NCBI RefSeq assembly: GCF_022761115.1
Contig: NZ_JAKWJS010000001.1
Location: 744,001 to 808,000 of the forward strand
Direction: 5' to 3'
Origin: Dyella sp. RRB7
GTDB lineage: Bacteria; Pseudomonadota; Gammaproteobacteria; Xanthomonadales; Rhodanobacteraceae
DNA: 64,000 bases
Below, piece after piece: positions 9,455 through 17,432 of the stretch. A model generated the notes under the pieces. It saw only the letters and a program-made list of their open reading frames with translations. It did not search any database and was not told the origin of the DNA. A program made the translations under genes and the position numbers. Position 1 is the stretch's first letter, and each line of letters begins with the position of its first letter.

Positions 9455-10867
9455 CTACGGGCGCACATGCACGATGCTGGTCATGCGGTCGACATAGGAG
9501 TGCTGGCCGTCCAACAGCAATGGCGACAACGGCGTCACCGAGACGGCATTGAGCTTGACCTGCCGCATCGCGCCGCCCTCATCACGATAACTGATGCCGC
9601 TGGTGTCATGAATCACGTACGGCTCGCCGTTGAGCCGGCCGATCACCATCATCACGTGACCGGGGATATAGACCAGGTCGCCCACTTGCAGCGCGCTGAC
9701 CGCCTTCATGCGCGTGTCGCGACCGTCCCTGTCGGTGAAGGACTGATGCGCCAGCACGGGGCTCGCGGCTTGCCGGCTGGTATCGCGCGGCATCTGCACC
9801 CCCATGCTGCGATAGACGTCCGATACGAAACCGCTGCAGTCGCGGCCATCGTAGGCGTGGCCCCAGCCATAACGCTCACCCAGGAACTTGAAGGCCTGGC
9901 GGAGGATGTTCGCTTCGGTCAGCGGCAGATAGCGATCCGCGGTATCGGCTTGCCGCTGCAGCAGCGCTGGGGAGAACGCAAGCCCGCCGCTTGCCGTGCG
10001 CACCGGCAGGTCGATCACGTATGACGTATAAGGCGACTGGCCATTGACCGGCTGGTCGGCGGGCTGATCGACCCGCACCGGCACGGCCACGCCCATATCC
10101 AGCTGCAGCTGCGACACGGCCGGCTGCTCCCGCGTATAGACGGTTGACACGCTGGCGCCGGTCACCACGCGTTGCGGCGACCGCGCGGCATATCCAAAGA
10201 CCTGTCCGGGCGAGCCTTCGGCCACATTTTCCCGGCGCGTCCAGGCCGCGTAGCGCGGACTCTGCACGAACAACCATTGGCCATCGCGGCTCTGGTGCTC
10301 GATGACCACGGGCGTGCCGGGAAACTCGGCGGTCTCCTGGAATCGATCGATATCCTGGTCATCGACGGAAGTGAATACGCGCAGATCGGTGGGAAAACTG
10401 CGCAACGCCGAACGCCGCACCACCAGGCCATAGCGCGTGGGCTGCTCCGCCGGCACGCGATCAAGCGCGAGCTGATCGACGATCTGCTGCAGCTGCGCCT
10501 CGGGCACGCGCACGCCCTGCTCGTCGTAAAGAGGCTTCACGGGCAGTTTGGAAATCGCCTTGATCCAGCCAAGCACCTGGGCGCGCATCAAGGTGCTCGG
10601 CAGCGTGTGCAGGTCGCGCATGGATGGATCGCGCTGGAACAGCGCTGCGTTCCGCGCCGTGATGGCGGCCGTATCGAGCAGCACCCGGTCGGGCTGGGCC
10701 AGCTGATGGATCCAGAAGTCCGCGGTGAGCATGGCATCGTCGTGGATGCCGATGACGCCCGACGGCGGCACGGCAAGCGGGGCGGCATCCTGATGCGCCG
10801 CCACCGGGGCGACGCCACAGGCAACCACGAGACACAGTGCAGCAAGCGGGAACCAGCGCATGGGCAA
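9455..10867 (-). CDS. NlpC/P60 endopeptidase with bacterial SH3 domains
   Basis: A 470-residue exported protein: signal peptide at 1-24, an N-terminal stabilising region, SH3-like segments at about 145-295 (including DGQWLFVQSPRYAAWTRREN), and a C-terminal NlpC/P60 domain. The catalytic Cys is C344 in GRDCSGFV, with H404 in PGHVMMVIG and a third polar residue near H420 in VIHDTSG. The domain order resembles gamma-D-glutamyl-diamino-acid endopeptidases that cut stem peptides of peptidoglycan. It is divergent from the M19 dipeptidase gene across 114 bases, so the two may be co-regulated. Confidence 0.88.
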   Translation of the reverse strand: MPMRWFPLAALCLVVACGVAPVAAHQDAAPLAVPPSGVIGIHDDAMLTADFWIHQLAQPDRVLLDTAAITARNAALFQRDPSMRDLHTLPSTLMRAQVLGWIKAISKLPVKPLYDEQGVRVPEAQLQQIVDQLALDRVPAEQPTRYGLVVRRSALRSFPTDLRVFTSVDDQDIDRFQETAEFPGTPVVIEHQSRDGQWLFVQSPRYAAWTRRENVAEGSPGQVFGYAARSPQRVVTGASVSTVYTREQPAVSQLQLDMGVAVPVRVDQPADQPVNGQSPYTSYVIDLPVRTASGGLAFSPALLQRQADTADRYLPLTEANILRQAFKFLGERYGWGHAYDGRDCSGFVSDVYRSMGVQMPRDTSRQAASPVLAHQSFTDRDGRDTRMKAVSALQVGDLVYIPGHVMMVIGRLNGEPYVIHDTSGISYRDEGGAMRQVKLNAVSVTPLSPLLLDGQHSYVDRMTSIVHVRP

Positions 10868-10981
10868 GCCTTACCTCGAAACACGCCACCGAGCATATCG
10901 CCTGGCGACGCGGCGGACACAACCACGGCATCGACGCCGCCAAACTTGTACGATGCCAGACTCCACCCTGGGGAGGACAGC

Positions 10982-12208
10982 ATGAACATGAAGATGTTCG
11001 GTACGCTTGGCCGCAGCCTTGCACTGGCCATGGCCCTCGGCAGCAGCGCGGCATGGGCCCAGCAGGACCCGCCGATCACCCTCGACACCCACGTGGATAT
11101 TCCCTTCGCCTTCATGCACGACGTCCGCTTCGACGCGGCCAGCTCCCCGGTGCTGAAGGTCGATCTGGACAAGATGGAACGCGGTGGCCTCGATGCGGCA
11201 TTCTTCATCGTGTATGTCCCGCAAGGCCCGCTGACACCGGCCGGCTATGCCGATGCGGTGGCGCAAGCGCAGCGCAAGTACGACGCCATCGCGCTCATGC
11301 TCAAGACCTACCCCGATCGCATCCGCCTCGCCACCACGCCGGATCAGGTGCGCGCCAACCGCGCGGCGGGCAAGCTGTCGGCGATGATCGGCGTGGAGAA
11401 TGGCTATTCGCTCGGCCACGACATCAAGAACCTCGATGCCGCCTATGCGCGTGGTGCGCGCTACGTGGGTCTCGCCCATATGGGACACAACGACTTGTGC
11501 ACCAGTTCCACGCCGGAAGCGGACCTGGGCGATCCGCCGCTGAGCGACGCCGGCATCAGCGACTTCGGACGCAGCATGGTCAGGCGCGCCAACCAGCTCG
11601 GCATCATGGTCGATGTCTCGCATTCTTCCGATGCGTGCGTGCGCGATGTGCTGGCCTTGTCCAGCGCCCCGATCATCGCCTCGCATTCGTCCTCGCGCGC
11701 GCTGACCAATCACCCGCGCAACCTGCCCGATGACCTGCTGCGCGCCATCGCGGCCAAGGGCGGCGTGATCCAGGCGGTGGCGTACAAGGGCTTCCTGAAG
11801 CTCGACCCCGGCCGCGAGCTGGCGGAGAAGGCGCTGCAGGCCCAGGTGGCCAGGCAGGCCGGCGACAAGGTCTACGACAGCGAGAAGCATGACTACCTGC
11901 CGGCCTACATCGAAGGCATGCGCCGCATCGATGCGGCGTTCCCGTTGCCCACGGTGGACGATTTCGCCGCGCACATCAGGCATATGGTCGATGTGGCCGG
12001 CATCGATCACGTCGGCATCGCATCGGATTTCGACGGCGGCGGCGGCATTACCGGCTGGATGGATGCATCGCAGACGCGCAATGTCACCGCGGCACTGCGC
12101 CGCCAGGGCTTCAACGACGACGACATCGCCAAACTGTGGGGCGGCAATTTGCTGCGCGTATGGGGCGACGTGGAGAAGCATGCCGATGCCAAACACTCGA
12201 CCCGTTGA
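10982..12208 (+). CDS. Membrane dipeptidase, peptidase family M19
   Basis: Zinc dipeptidase of the renal dipeptidase family, 408 residues with a signal peptide at 1-27 (ending AAWAQQ). Metal ligands are visible as H37 and D39 in DTHVDIP, a Glu in GVENGYS, and His in DVSHSS and IASHSSSRAL; GIASDFDGGGG is the late conserved loop. Family members hydrolyse dipeptides including D-amino-acid ones. A strong ribosome site (GGGGAGG) precedes the ATG. The open frame extends far upstream but lacks a credible start there. The next gene, a VanX-type dipeptidase, begins 23 bases before this stop. Confidence 0.93.
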   Translation: MNMKMFGTLGRSLALAMALGSSAAWAQQDPPITLDTHVDIPFAFMHDVRFDAASSPVLKVDLDKMERGGLDAAFFIVYVPQGPLTPAGYADAVAQAQRKYDAIALMLKTYPDRIRLATTPDQVRANRAAGKLSAMIGVENGYSLGHDIKNLDAAYARGARYVGLAHMGHNDLCTSSTPEADLGDPPLSDAGISDFGRSMVRRANQLGIMVDVSHSSDACVRDVLALSSAPIIASHSSSRALTNHPRNLPDDLLRAIAAKGGVIQAVAYKGFLKLDPGRELAEKALQAQVARQAGDKVYDSEKHDYLPAYIEGMRRIDAAFPLPTVDDFAAHIRHMVDVAGIDHVGIASDFDGGGGITGWMDASQTRNVTAALRRQGFNDDDIAKLWGGNLLRVWGDVEKHADAKHSTR

Positions 12209-12938
12209 TCAAGGCACCATCACCACCGGGCTGCGAGCCGCGATCTGCCTCGCGGCCCTGCTGCTGGCAACGCACGCGAAAGCCGACTCGGCGCCGATCT
12301 TGTCTCCGGCGAAAACAGCGGCCGAGGCCGGGCTGGTCGATATCCGGCAACTGGTGCCGGATATCGCCGAGGACATCAAGTACGCCGGCAGCGACAACTT
12401 CGTCGGCGCCCCCGTGGACGGCTATCTCGCGCCCAAGTGCCTGCTTCTACGTGCTGCCGCCGAGGCACTGGCGCGCGTCGAACACGATCTGCGGCCACAG
12501 CACCTGCGGTTGCAGTTGTTCGACTGCTACCGGCCAGCGCGCGCGGTGAAGCATTTCGTACGCTGGGCCGGCGACCTGGCCGACCAGCGCACCAAGGCGA
12601 CGCACTATCCCGAGCTGGACAAGCGCGCGCTGCTGGGCGACTACATCGCGCCGGTATCCGGCCATAGCCGCGGCGCCACGGCGGACCTCACCCTGCTCCG
12701 CTGCAATGCCGACGACACCCATTGCGCGCCGCTGGATATGGGCACCGATTTCGACTACTTCGGCACGCGGGCCAACACCGACTCAGCGCAGGTCACGCCG
12801 GCGCAGCACGCCAACCGCATGCTGCTGAAGGCCGCGATGGAACGCGAGGGCTTTCGCAACTACGCCATGGAATGGTGGCATTTCTCCCTGATGCCGGCAC
12901 CGATGCCCGACGTGATCTACGACGTGCCGGTGCAGTGA
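12186..12938 (+). CDS. D-alanyl-D-alanine dipeptidase, VanX type (family M15D)
   Basis: A 250-residue exported zinc dipeptidase with signal segment GLRAAICLAALLLATHAKA. The metal motif SxHxxGxAxD appears as SGHSRGATAD, and the catalytic Glu with the third His appears in MEWWHFSL. VanX enzymes split D-Ala-D-Ala; in Gram-negatives such as Salmonella PcgL the role is recycling of D-Ala dipeptides rather than vancomycin resistance, and no vanH or vanA is here. It overlaps the M19 dipeptidase gene by 23 bases, so translation is probably coupled. ATG codons at 12180 and 12186 are both possible. Confidence 0.92.
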   Translation: MPNTRPVDQGTITTGLRAAICLAALLLATHAKADSAPILSPAKTAAEAGLVDIRQLVPDIAEDIKYAGSDNFVGAPVDGYLAPKCLLLRAAAEALARVEHDLRPQHLRLQLFDCYRPARAVKHFVRWAGDLADQRTKATHYPELDKRALLGDYIAPVSGHSRGATADLTLLRCNADDTHCAPLDMGTDFDYFGTRANTDSAQVTPAQHANRMLLKAAMEREGFRNYAMEWWHFSLMPAPMPDVIYDVPVQ

Positions 12939-12982
12939 AATATGGGTAGGGCGCGCGGCGCCAAGCTGCGCGCCACTCACCA

Positions 12983-13657
12983 TTACGAAGCAGACGGCTG
13001 CATGGCCGTGCAGCTTTCGCCCTCGCATTCAATCTGCACCACGCTGGTATCCGGGCACTGCGACTCGAACATGGCGCGCTTGCCATCCACCATCAGCACA
13101 TGGATGGCACGATTGCACTGATGCGAAGCCGCCACATTCTGTGCCGCGTTGAACATGCCCTGGCTTACGCGACGATCAAGGCTGGCCAGCCCGCTGGAAG
13201 TCGAAGCCCCCGGCAACAACGGCGAGCTGCTATTACCCGCCGGTACCGGCGCATCCAAGGCGAATGAGGATGGCAGCATCACGCTTAGCTTGTCCGGATA
13301 GTGCTGAGCCGAACCATTGGACAAGTCGACGACGATGCCGATCACCCCGCCAAACAGCAGATTGCCCCAGAACATGCCGCGAAGGTTCGCGTCATAGGCC
13401 TGCTGCGCAATCTGCTTGCCATCCTTTTCACAAGTGACGTTGAGGCTCTGGGCAGAGCGGTGCACCACCGCCGTACCAGGCGTCACCACACGAACCGATC
13501 CATTGCCATTGCTGAGCGTACAGTCTGCACGAACGCTCTGGTCCGCGGCGCGCGTGTCCACTGCAACCTTCTGATAGCGACCACCCACTATCGAAGCGCA
13601 CCCCGTAACAGTCAAAGCACACGCAAGTACGACGCCCTTCTTCCATAAGTGCTGCAT
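12983..13657 (-). CDS. Outer-envelope lipoprotein of unknown function
   Basis: A 224-residue lipoprotein. The lipobox is VTGC, with the lipidated Cys at residue 18, followed by ASIVGGRYQKV. The next 100 residues (QSVRADCTLSNGNG, TPGTAVVHRSAQSLNVTCEK) look like a small beta-rich carrier-type domain seen in many proteobacterial lipoproteins; a glycine-rich hydrophobic stretch follows at 93-110. A serine-rich linker leads to a C-terminal domain with four cysteines. The start at 13657 is set by the signal peptide. Upstream in-frame codons add only low-complexity residues. I do not recognise a function. It is convergent with the VanX-type gene. Confidence 0.75.
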   Translation of the reverse strand: MQHLWKKGVVLACALTVTGCASIVGGRYQKVAVDTRAADQSVRADCTLSNGNGSVRVVTPGTAVVHRSAQSLNVTCEKDGKQIAQQAYDANLRGMFWGNLLFGGVIGIVVDLSNGSAQHYPDKLSVMLPSSFALDAPVPAGNSSSPLLPGASTSSGLASLDRRVSQGMFNAAQNVAASHQCNRAIHVLMVDGKRAMFESQCPDTSVVQIECEGESCTAMQPSAS

Positions 13658-13882
13658 GTCATTCCCCTGACGATGAAATCCCGCGCGTTCCCGGACCATC
13701 CTCCAAGATGGCCGTACGGCGGGAAACGAAGAGGTGGCCGAACTACGCATCGAGCGCCCGTGGAGCACGGGCGGCCTGTCAGTCGACAGGGGCGATGGTT
13801 GGCACAGCCACCCCTCCAGTGACTGTGCTCGCGCATTCTTGCAGGAAGCTTCGCAGAAAAACGAGTCCCCCAAAAGGCTGAC

Positions 13883-14584
13883 TCAAGGCCCCGGGTGCGG
13901 CCCGGCAGGAACGAACGAAAGAACTTCCGATGTGTAGCTCTCGACCACCAGACTGAAGGGCCGGTTGGCCTGGTCGTACAGCACCGCGCGGTGCTCGAGC
14001 ACATGGCGCGGCATGGGCATGGGAGCACCAGGCATCGCCGGCAGCGGCGCGCCGCTTTCCCAGCCCTGCGGCAGCGGTGACCACAGCAGGTCGGCCGACA
14101 AGGTCTGTCGACGGAAATGCAGCGGCTGCACCACCTTGCCGAACGGCGTGTCGCTGCTGTCGAGCTCGCGATTCATCGCTTCGGTAAGCCGGGAGGGCAC
14201 GTACCAGTTGTCGGCCTCGGACAGCACATGCCCGCCACAGGCCAGTTGCACGCGGCGATAGCGCACGGGCTCATCGGGACCGATATCGAGCTGCTTGCGC
14301 GCATCCTCGGGCAGCGGCTTGTCCACGCCATGCACGCGCTCGGCCACGACCTTGGCCTCGGCGGCGAGATGGTGCGCGCCGCACCAGCGCTCCAGCGTCA
14401 ACGTGGCGCTGGGGTGGCTGAGCAGCTCCGCGTTGAGCGACTGCAACAGCGCCAGCGCTTCCACCCGCGAGGTGAAATCATCGCGCCACCCGGATGTCGC
14501 CTCCTGCGCACCTGCCTGCATGGGCGCCACCAGCAGGCCGCCGCCGAGCCCCAGCGCGCACGACAGCGCAACGCATCGCGACAT
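13883..14584 (-). CDS. Secreted protein with chorismate-lyase/UTRA-like fold
   Basis: A 233-residue protein with a signal peptide (MSRCVALSCALGLGGGLLVA, cleavage likely after AGAQ). The rest reads like the chorismate pyruvate-lyase / UTRA superfamily: EPVRYRRVQLACGGHVLSEA, an FGK turn in DTPFGKVVQPL, and a late VLEHRAVLYDQANRPFSLVV strand pair. It begins 2 bases after the trpE stop and so is almost certainly co-translated. TrpE consumes chorismate, which makes the pairing suggestive, but a chorismate lyase in the periplasm would be unusual. The fold call is by eye and the function is unproven. Confidence 0.65.
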   Translation of the reverse strand: MSRCVALSCALGLGGGLLVAPMQAGAQEATSGWRDDFTSRVEALALLQSLNAELLSHPSATLTLERWCGAHHLAAEAKVVAERVHGVDKPLPEDARKQLDIGPDEPVRYRRVQLACGGHVLSEADNWYVPSRLTEAMNRELDSSDTPFGKVVQPLHFRRQTLSADLLWSPLPQGWESGAPLPAMPGAPMPMPRHVLEHRAVLYDQANRPFSLVVESYTSEVLSFVPAGPHPGP

Positions 14585-14586
14585 GC

Positions 14587-16098
14587 TCACAGGCCCTTCG
14601 CCGCCTGCGCCACGGCGCGGAACAGGGCGCGGCCCTTGTTCATGGTCTCCTCCCACTCGGCGGAGGGGTCGGAGTCGTAGACGATGCCCGCGCCGGCCTG
14701 CACGTGCAGGCGGCCGTCCTGGATCACCGCGGTGCGGATGGCGATGGCGGTATCGGCATCGCCCCACCAGCCGATCCAGCCGATCGCACCGGCATAGATG
14801 TTGCGCTTGTACGGCTCCAGCTCCTGGATGATCTCCAGTGCGCGGATCTTCGGCGCGCCGCTGAGCGTGCCCGCCGGGAACGTCGCCCTGAGCACGTCCA
14901 TATAGCCCAGCCCCTGGCGGAACGTGCCCTGCACCTGCGACACGATGTGCATCACATGCGAGTAGCGTTCCACCACGAACGATTCGCTCACTTCCACCGT
15001 ACCGGTTTCGCTGATGCGGCCCACGTCGTTGCGGCCCAGGTCGATCAGCATCACGTGCTCGGCACGCTCCTTGGGGTCGGCCAGCAGCTCGGCTTCCAGC
15101 GCGCGGTCCTCCGCCTCGGTGGCGCCGCGCTTGCGCGTGCCGGCGAGCGGGCGCACCACCACCTTGCCGTCCTTCAGCCGCGCGAGGATTTCCGGCGAGG
15201 AACCGACGATCTGCGTGGCACCCAGGTCGACGAAGTACATGTACGGCGACGGGTTGAGCGCGCGCAACGCGCGGTACACATCCACCGGCCGCGCGTTGAA
15301 GCCCACGCTCAGGCGCTGCGACGGCACCACCTGGAAGATGTCGCCGGCGCGGATGTATTCCTTCGCGCGCTCCACCATCGCCTCGAACTCTTCCTTGGTG
15401 AAGGAGGACTTGAAGTCGCCTTCGTCCAGCGCGGTGCTCTGGTTGAGCTGCGGATACGACACGCCGCTCTGGCGCAGGCGATAGACCAGCGCGTCGAGCC
15501 GGCGCTGCGCCTGCGCATAGGCGTGCGGCTGCGACGGGTCGGCATGCACGATCAGGTACAGGCGCCCCTTGAGGTTGTCGAATACCGCCACTTCCTCGGC
15601 CAGCATCAGCAGCACGTCGGGCGTGCCCAGCTCGTCGGCGCGATCCCACCGGGCCAGGCGCGGCTCGATATAGCCGATCGTCTCGAAGCCGAAGTAGCCC
15701 ACCAGGCCGCCGCTGAAGGCCGGCAGCTGCGGCAGGCGCGGCACGTCGTATTGCTGGCGCAGGGTTTCGATTTCGCCCAGCGGATCGGCCACGTGGCGGC
15801 GTTCGGTCACCTCGCCGGCGTCTTCCACTTCCAGCTCATGGCCGCGAAAACGGTACACGCGCCGTGCCGGCAGGCCGATGATGGAATAGCGCCCCCAGGT
15901 GGCGCCGCCCTCGACCGATTCGAACAGGAAGGTATACGGGCCATCAGCCAGCTTCAGGTACACCGACAGCGGCGTGTCGAGGTCGGAAAACACCTCGCGC
16001 ACCAGCGGGATGCGGGTATGACCCTGGGCAGCCAGTGCGTCGAATTCGTCTCGGGAGATCACGTAGGGGAGTCCGGATGGCCAAGCTTGAACGGCCAT
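14587..16098 (-). CDS. trpE: Anthranilate synthase component I
   Basis: Converts chorismate to anthranilate with TrpG. About 503 residues. The N-terminal half carries the tryptophan feedback site region (LLFES-like FLFESVEGGATWGRYSIIG). The C-terminal chorismate-binding half has FQVVPSQRLSV, RPLAGTRKRGATEAED, DLGRNDVGRI, TFPAGTLSGAPKIRA and QAGAGIVYDSDP. I prefer the ATG at 16098; a GTG at 16122 would add eight residues. It is separated from trpG by the peptidoglycan gene group. The secreted chorismate-lyase-like gene follows it by 2 bases. Confidence 0.96.
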   Translation of the reverse strand: MAVQAWPSGLPYVISRDEFDALAAQGHTRIPLVREVFSDLDTPLSVYLKLADGPYTFLFESVEGGATWGRYSIIGLPARRVYRFRGHELEVEDAGEVTERRHVADPLGEIETLRQQYDVPRLPQLPAFSGGLVGYFGFETIGYIEPRLARWDRADELGTPDVLLMLAEEVAVFDNLKGRLYLIVHADPSQPHAYAQAQRRLDALVYRLRQSGVSYPQLNQSTALDEGDFKSSFTKEEFEAMVERAKEYIRAGDIFQVVPSQRLSVGFNARPVDVYRALRALNPSPYMYFVDLGATQIVGSSPEILARLKDGKVVVRPLAGTRKRGATEAEDRALEAELLADPKERAEHVMLIDLGRNDVGRISETGTVEVSESFVVERYSHVMHIVSQVQGTFRQGLGYMDVLRATFPAGTLSGAPKIRALEIIQELEPYKRNIYAGAIGWIGWWGDADTAIAIRTAVIQDGRLHVQAGAGIVYDSDPSAEWEETMNKGRALFRAVAQAAKGL

Positions 16099-16214
16099 TG
16101 TAGGGGCAGCCTCGCTTTTCACCGATATCCACGTATGACTTGTCCGCTTGATGCCGCGCGCCTACCCTTGCCCGATCAGTGCACGACGCGGCACTCGCAG
16201 GGGAATCGAAGGGT

Positions 16215-17411
16215 ATGGACCACCGTTGCCTGGTACTTTCCGGCCGCCTGCTCGATGGGCAGGACCCCGCCACCGTCCACGCCCGCATGGCGGCGGCCTT
16301 CGGCATGGAGCTGAGCGGCTTTCGCGACCGCGTGTTCGAACGTGCACCGCTGATCATCCGGCGCGGCCTGGACACCGCCACCGCCGAGGCCCAGGCGACC
16401 CAGCTACGGGACATGGGGGTGGAGGCCGACGTCTGGCCCGATGGGAATGCCCTGGTATGGCTGCGCCGCGACCAGCAGATCCGCGGCCCGCTGCCCGAAC
16501 CGGCCCTCGCCCATTACGCCCGGCCGGGCGACCAGTGGTGCCATGACGGTGGACAGCAGTGGTTCGCCTGGCACCCCGTTCCCAACGACGTGGCCGTACC
16601 GCCGCTGCCTACGGGGGAGGACGCTGGCCCCTCGGCCCCGCCCGGCTTCGATGGCGCGACGTCGCTACACGCCGCCGGCGAGATTCCTCCCATGCCACCG
16701 CCGCTTCCGGCTTCGGCGCCCGCGGCGGCGCTCAAGCCCCCCTTGTCCAGCCTCGCCGTCGTCGCCGCCCTGTTCGGGTTGCTGGCGCTGCTTTGGCGCC
16801 CGCTGGCGCCGGTCGCCGTATTGCTGGCGCTGGGCGCGCTGGTTTACCTCTATCGCCGGCCGCTGCTGCGCGGCCGGGCCTACGCCGTGGCCGCGCTGCT
16901 GGTGAGCGGCACCGCGCTTTTTTTGTGGATGCAGCGCCCCGCCCCGGTACCGGTGGCGCAACCCTATGTGCCGCGACCGTTGCAGCCACTGGCGGCGAAC
17001 GCACCGGCCAGCGCGGCAGGGACACCCGTGCAGTGCATCGCCAGCACCGCCGCGCCACAGAATGACGAAGACCGCTTCCTGCTCACCGGCCAGCGCCTGC
17101 TGACCGGACGCGCGCAGCGCAAAGGCGATACCTATGTCGCCGAAGCGGCCGTCACGGTGGACAGCCAGTGCCAACCGAGCGCCCTGCAGCTGTACGTGTT
17201 CCACCACGGCGTGTTCATCGGCACCGCGCTGGAAACGGCGGTCTCGCTGGCCACCACCCGCCTGACGGATTTCGATCTCAGCGACGACCAGCACCTGCGC
17301 ATCACCCTCGCCCAATGCACCAGCCAACCGGGCGACTGCGCCGCCACCACGGTCAAGCAGATCGCGGTGATGCCGGGTGGCGGCGGATGGACGCTGGGCG
17401 AGGTGAAATAA
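16215..17411 (+). CDS. Membrane protein of unknown function with N-terminal VLSGRL domain
   Basis: A 398-residue protein in four parts. Residues 1-75 form a small alpha-beta domain (VLSGRLLDGQDPATVHARMA through KRGLD-like IIRRGLDTATAEAQATQL) that I have seen in front of several uncharacterised membrane proteins of this order. Residues 76-180 are polar and proline-rich. Residues 183-235 hold two or three membrane helices. The C-terminal 130 residues are probably periplasmic, with several Cys (C276, C322-like, CTSQPGDC). The ATG at 16215 has a GAAGGG ribosome site; the frame is open 36 bases further up. Function unknown. It is convergent with the histidine kinase gene. Confidence 0.8.
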   Translation: MDHRCLVLSGRLLDGQDPATVHARMAAAFGMELSGFRDRVFERAPLIIRRGLDTATAEAQATQLRDMGVEADVWPDGNALVWLRRDQQIRGPLPEPALAHYARPGDQWCHDGGQQWFAWHPVPNDVAVPPLPTGEDAGPSAPPGFDGATSLHAAGEIPPMPPPLPASAPAAALKPPLSSLAVVAALFGLLALLWRPLAPVAVLLALGALVYLYRRPLLRGRAYAVAALLVSGTALFLWMQRPAPVPVAQPYVPRPLQPLAANAPASAAGTPVQCIASTAAPQNDEDRFLLTGQRLLTGRAQRKGDTYVAEAAVTVDSQCQPSALQLYVFHHGVFIGTALETAVSLATTRLTDFDLSDDQHLRITLAQCTSQPGDCAATTVKQIAVMPGGGGWTLGEVK

Positions 17412-17432
17412 TCCCCGCGCTTGTAGCCGCGG

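Noticed and set aside
10172-10981. Long upstream extension of the M19 dipeptidase frame
   Set aside because: It runs antisense through the NlpC/P60 gene. The signal peptide and strong ribosome site at 10982 fix the true start.
12180-12938. Vancomycin-resistance cassette suggested by the VanX-type gene
   Set aside because: No vanH, vanA, vanR or vanS is near. The gene has a signal peptide and sits with other wall-peptide hydrolases, so recycling is more likely.
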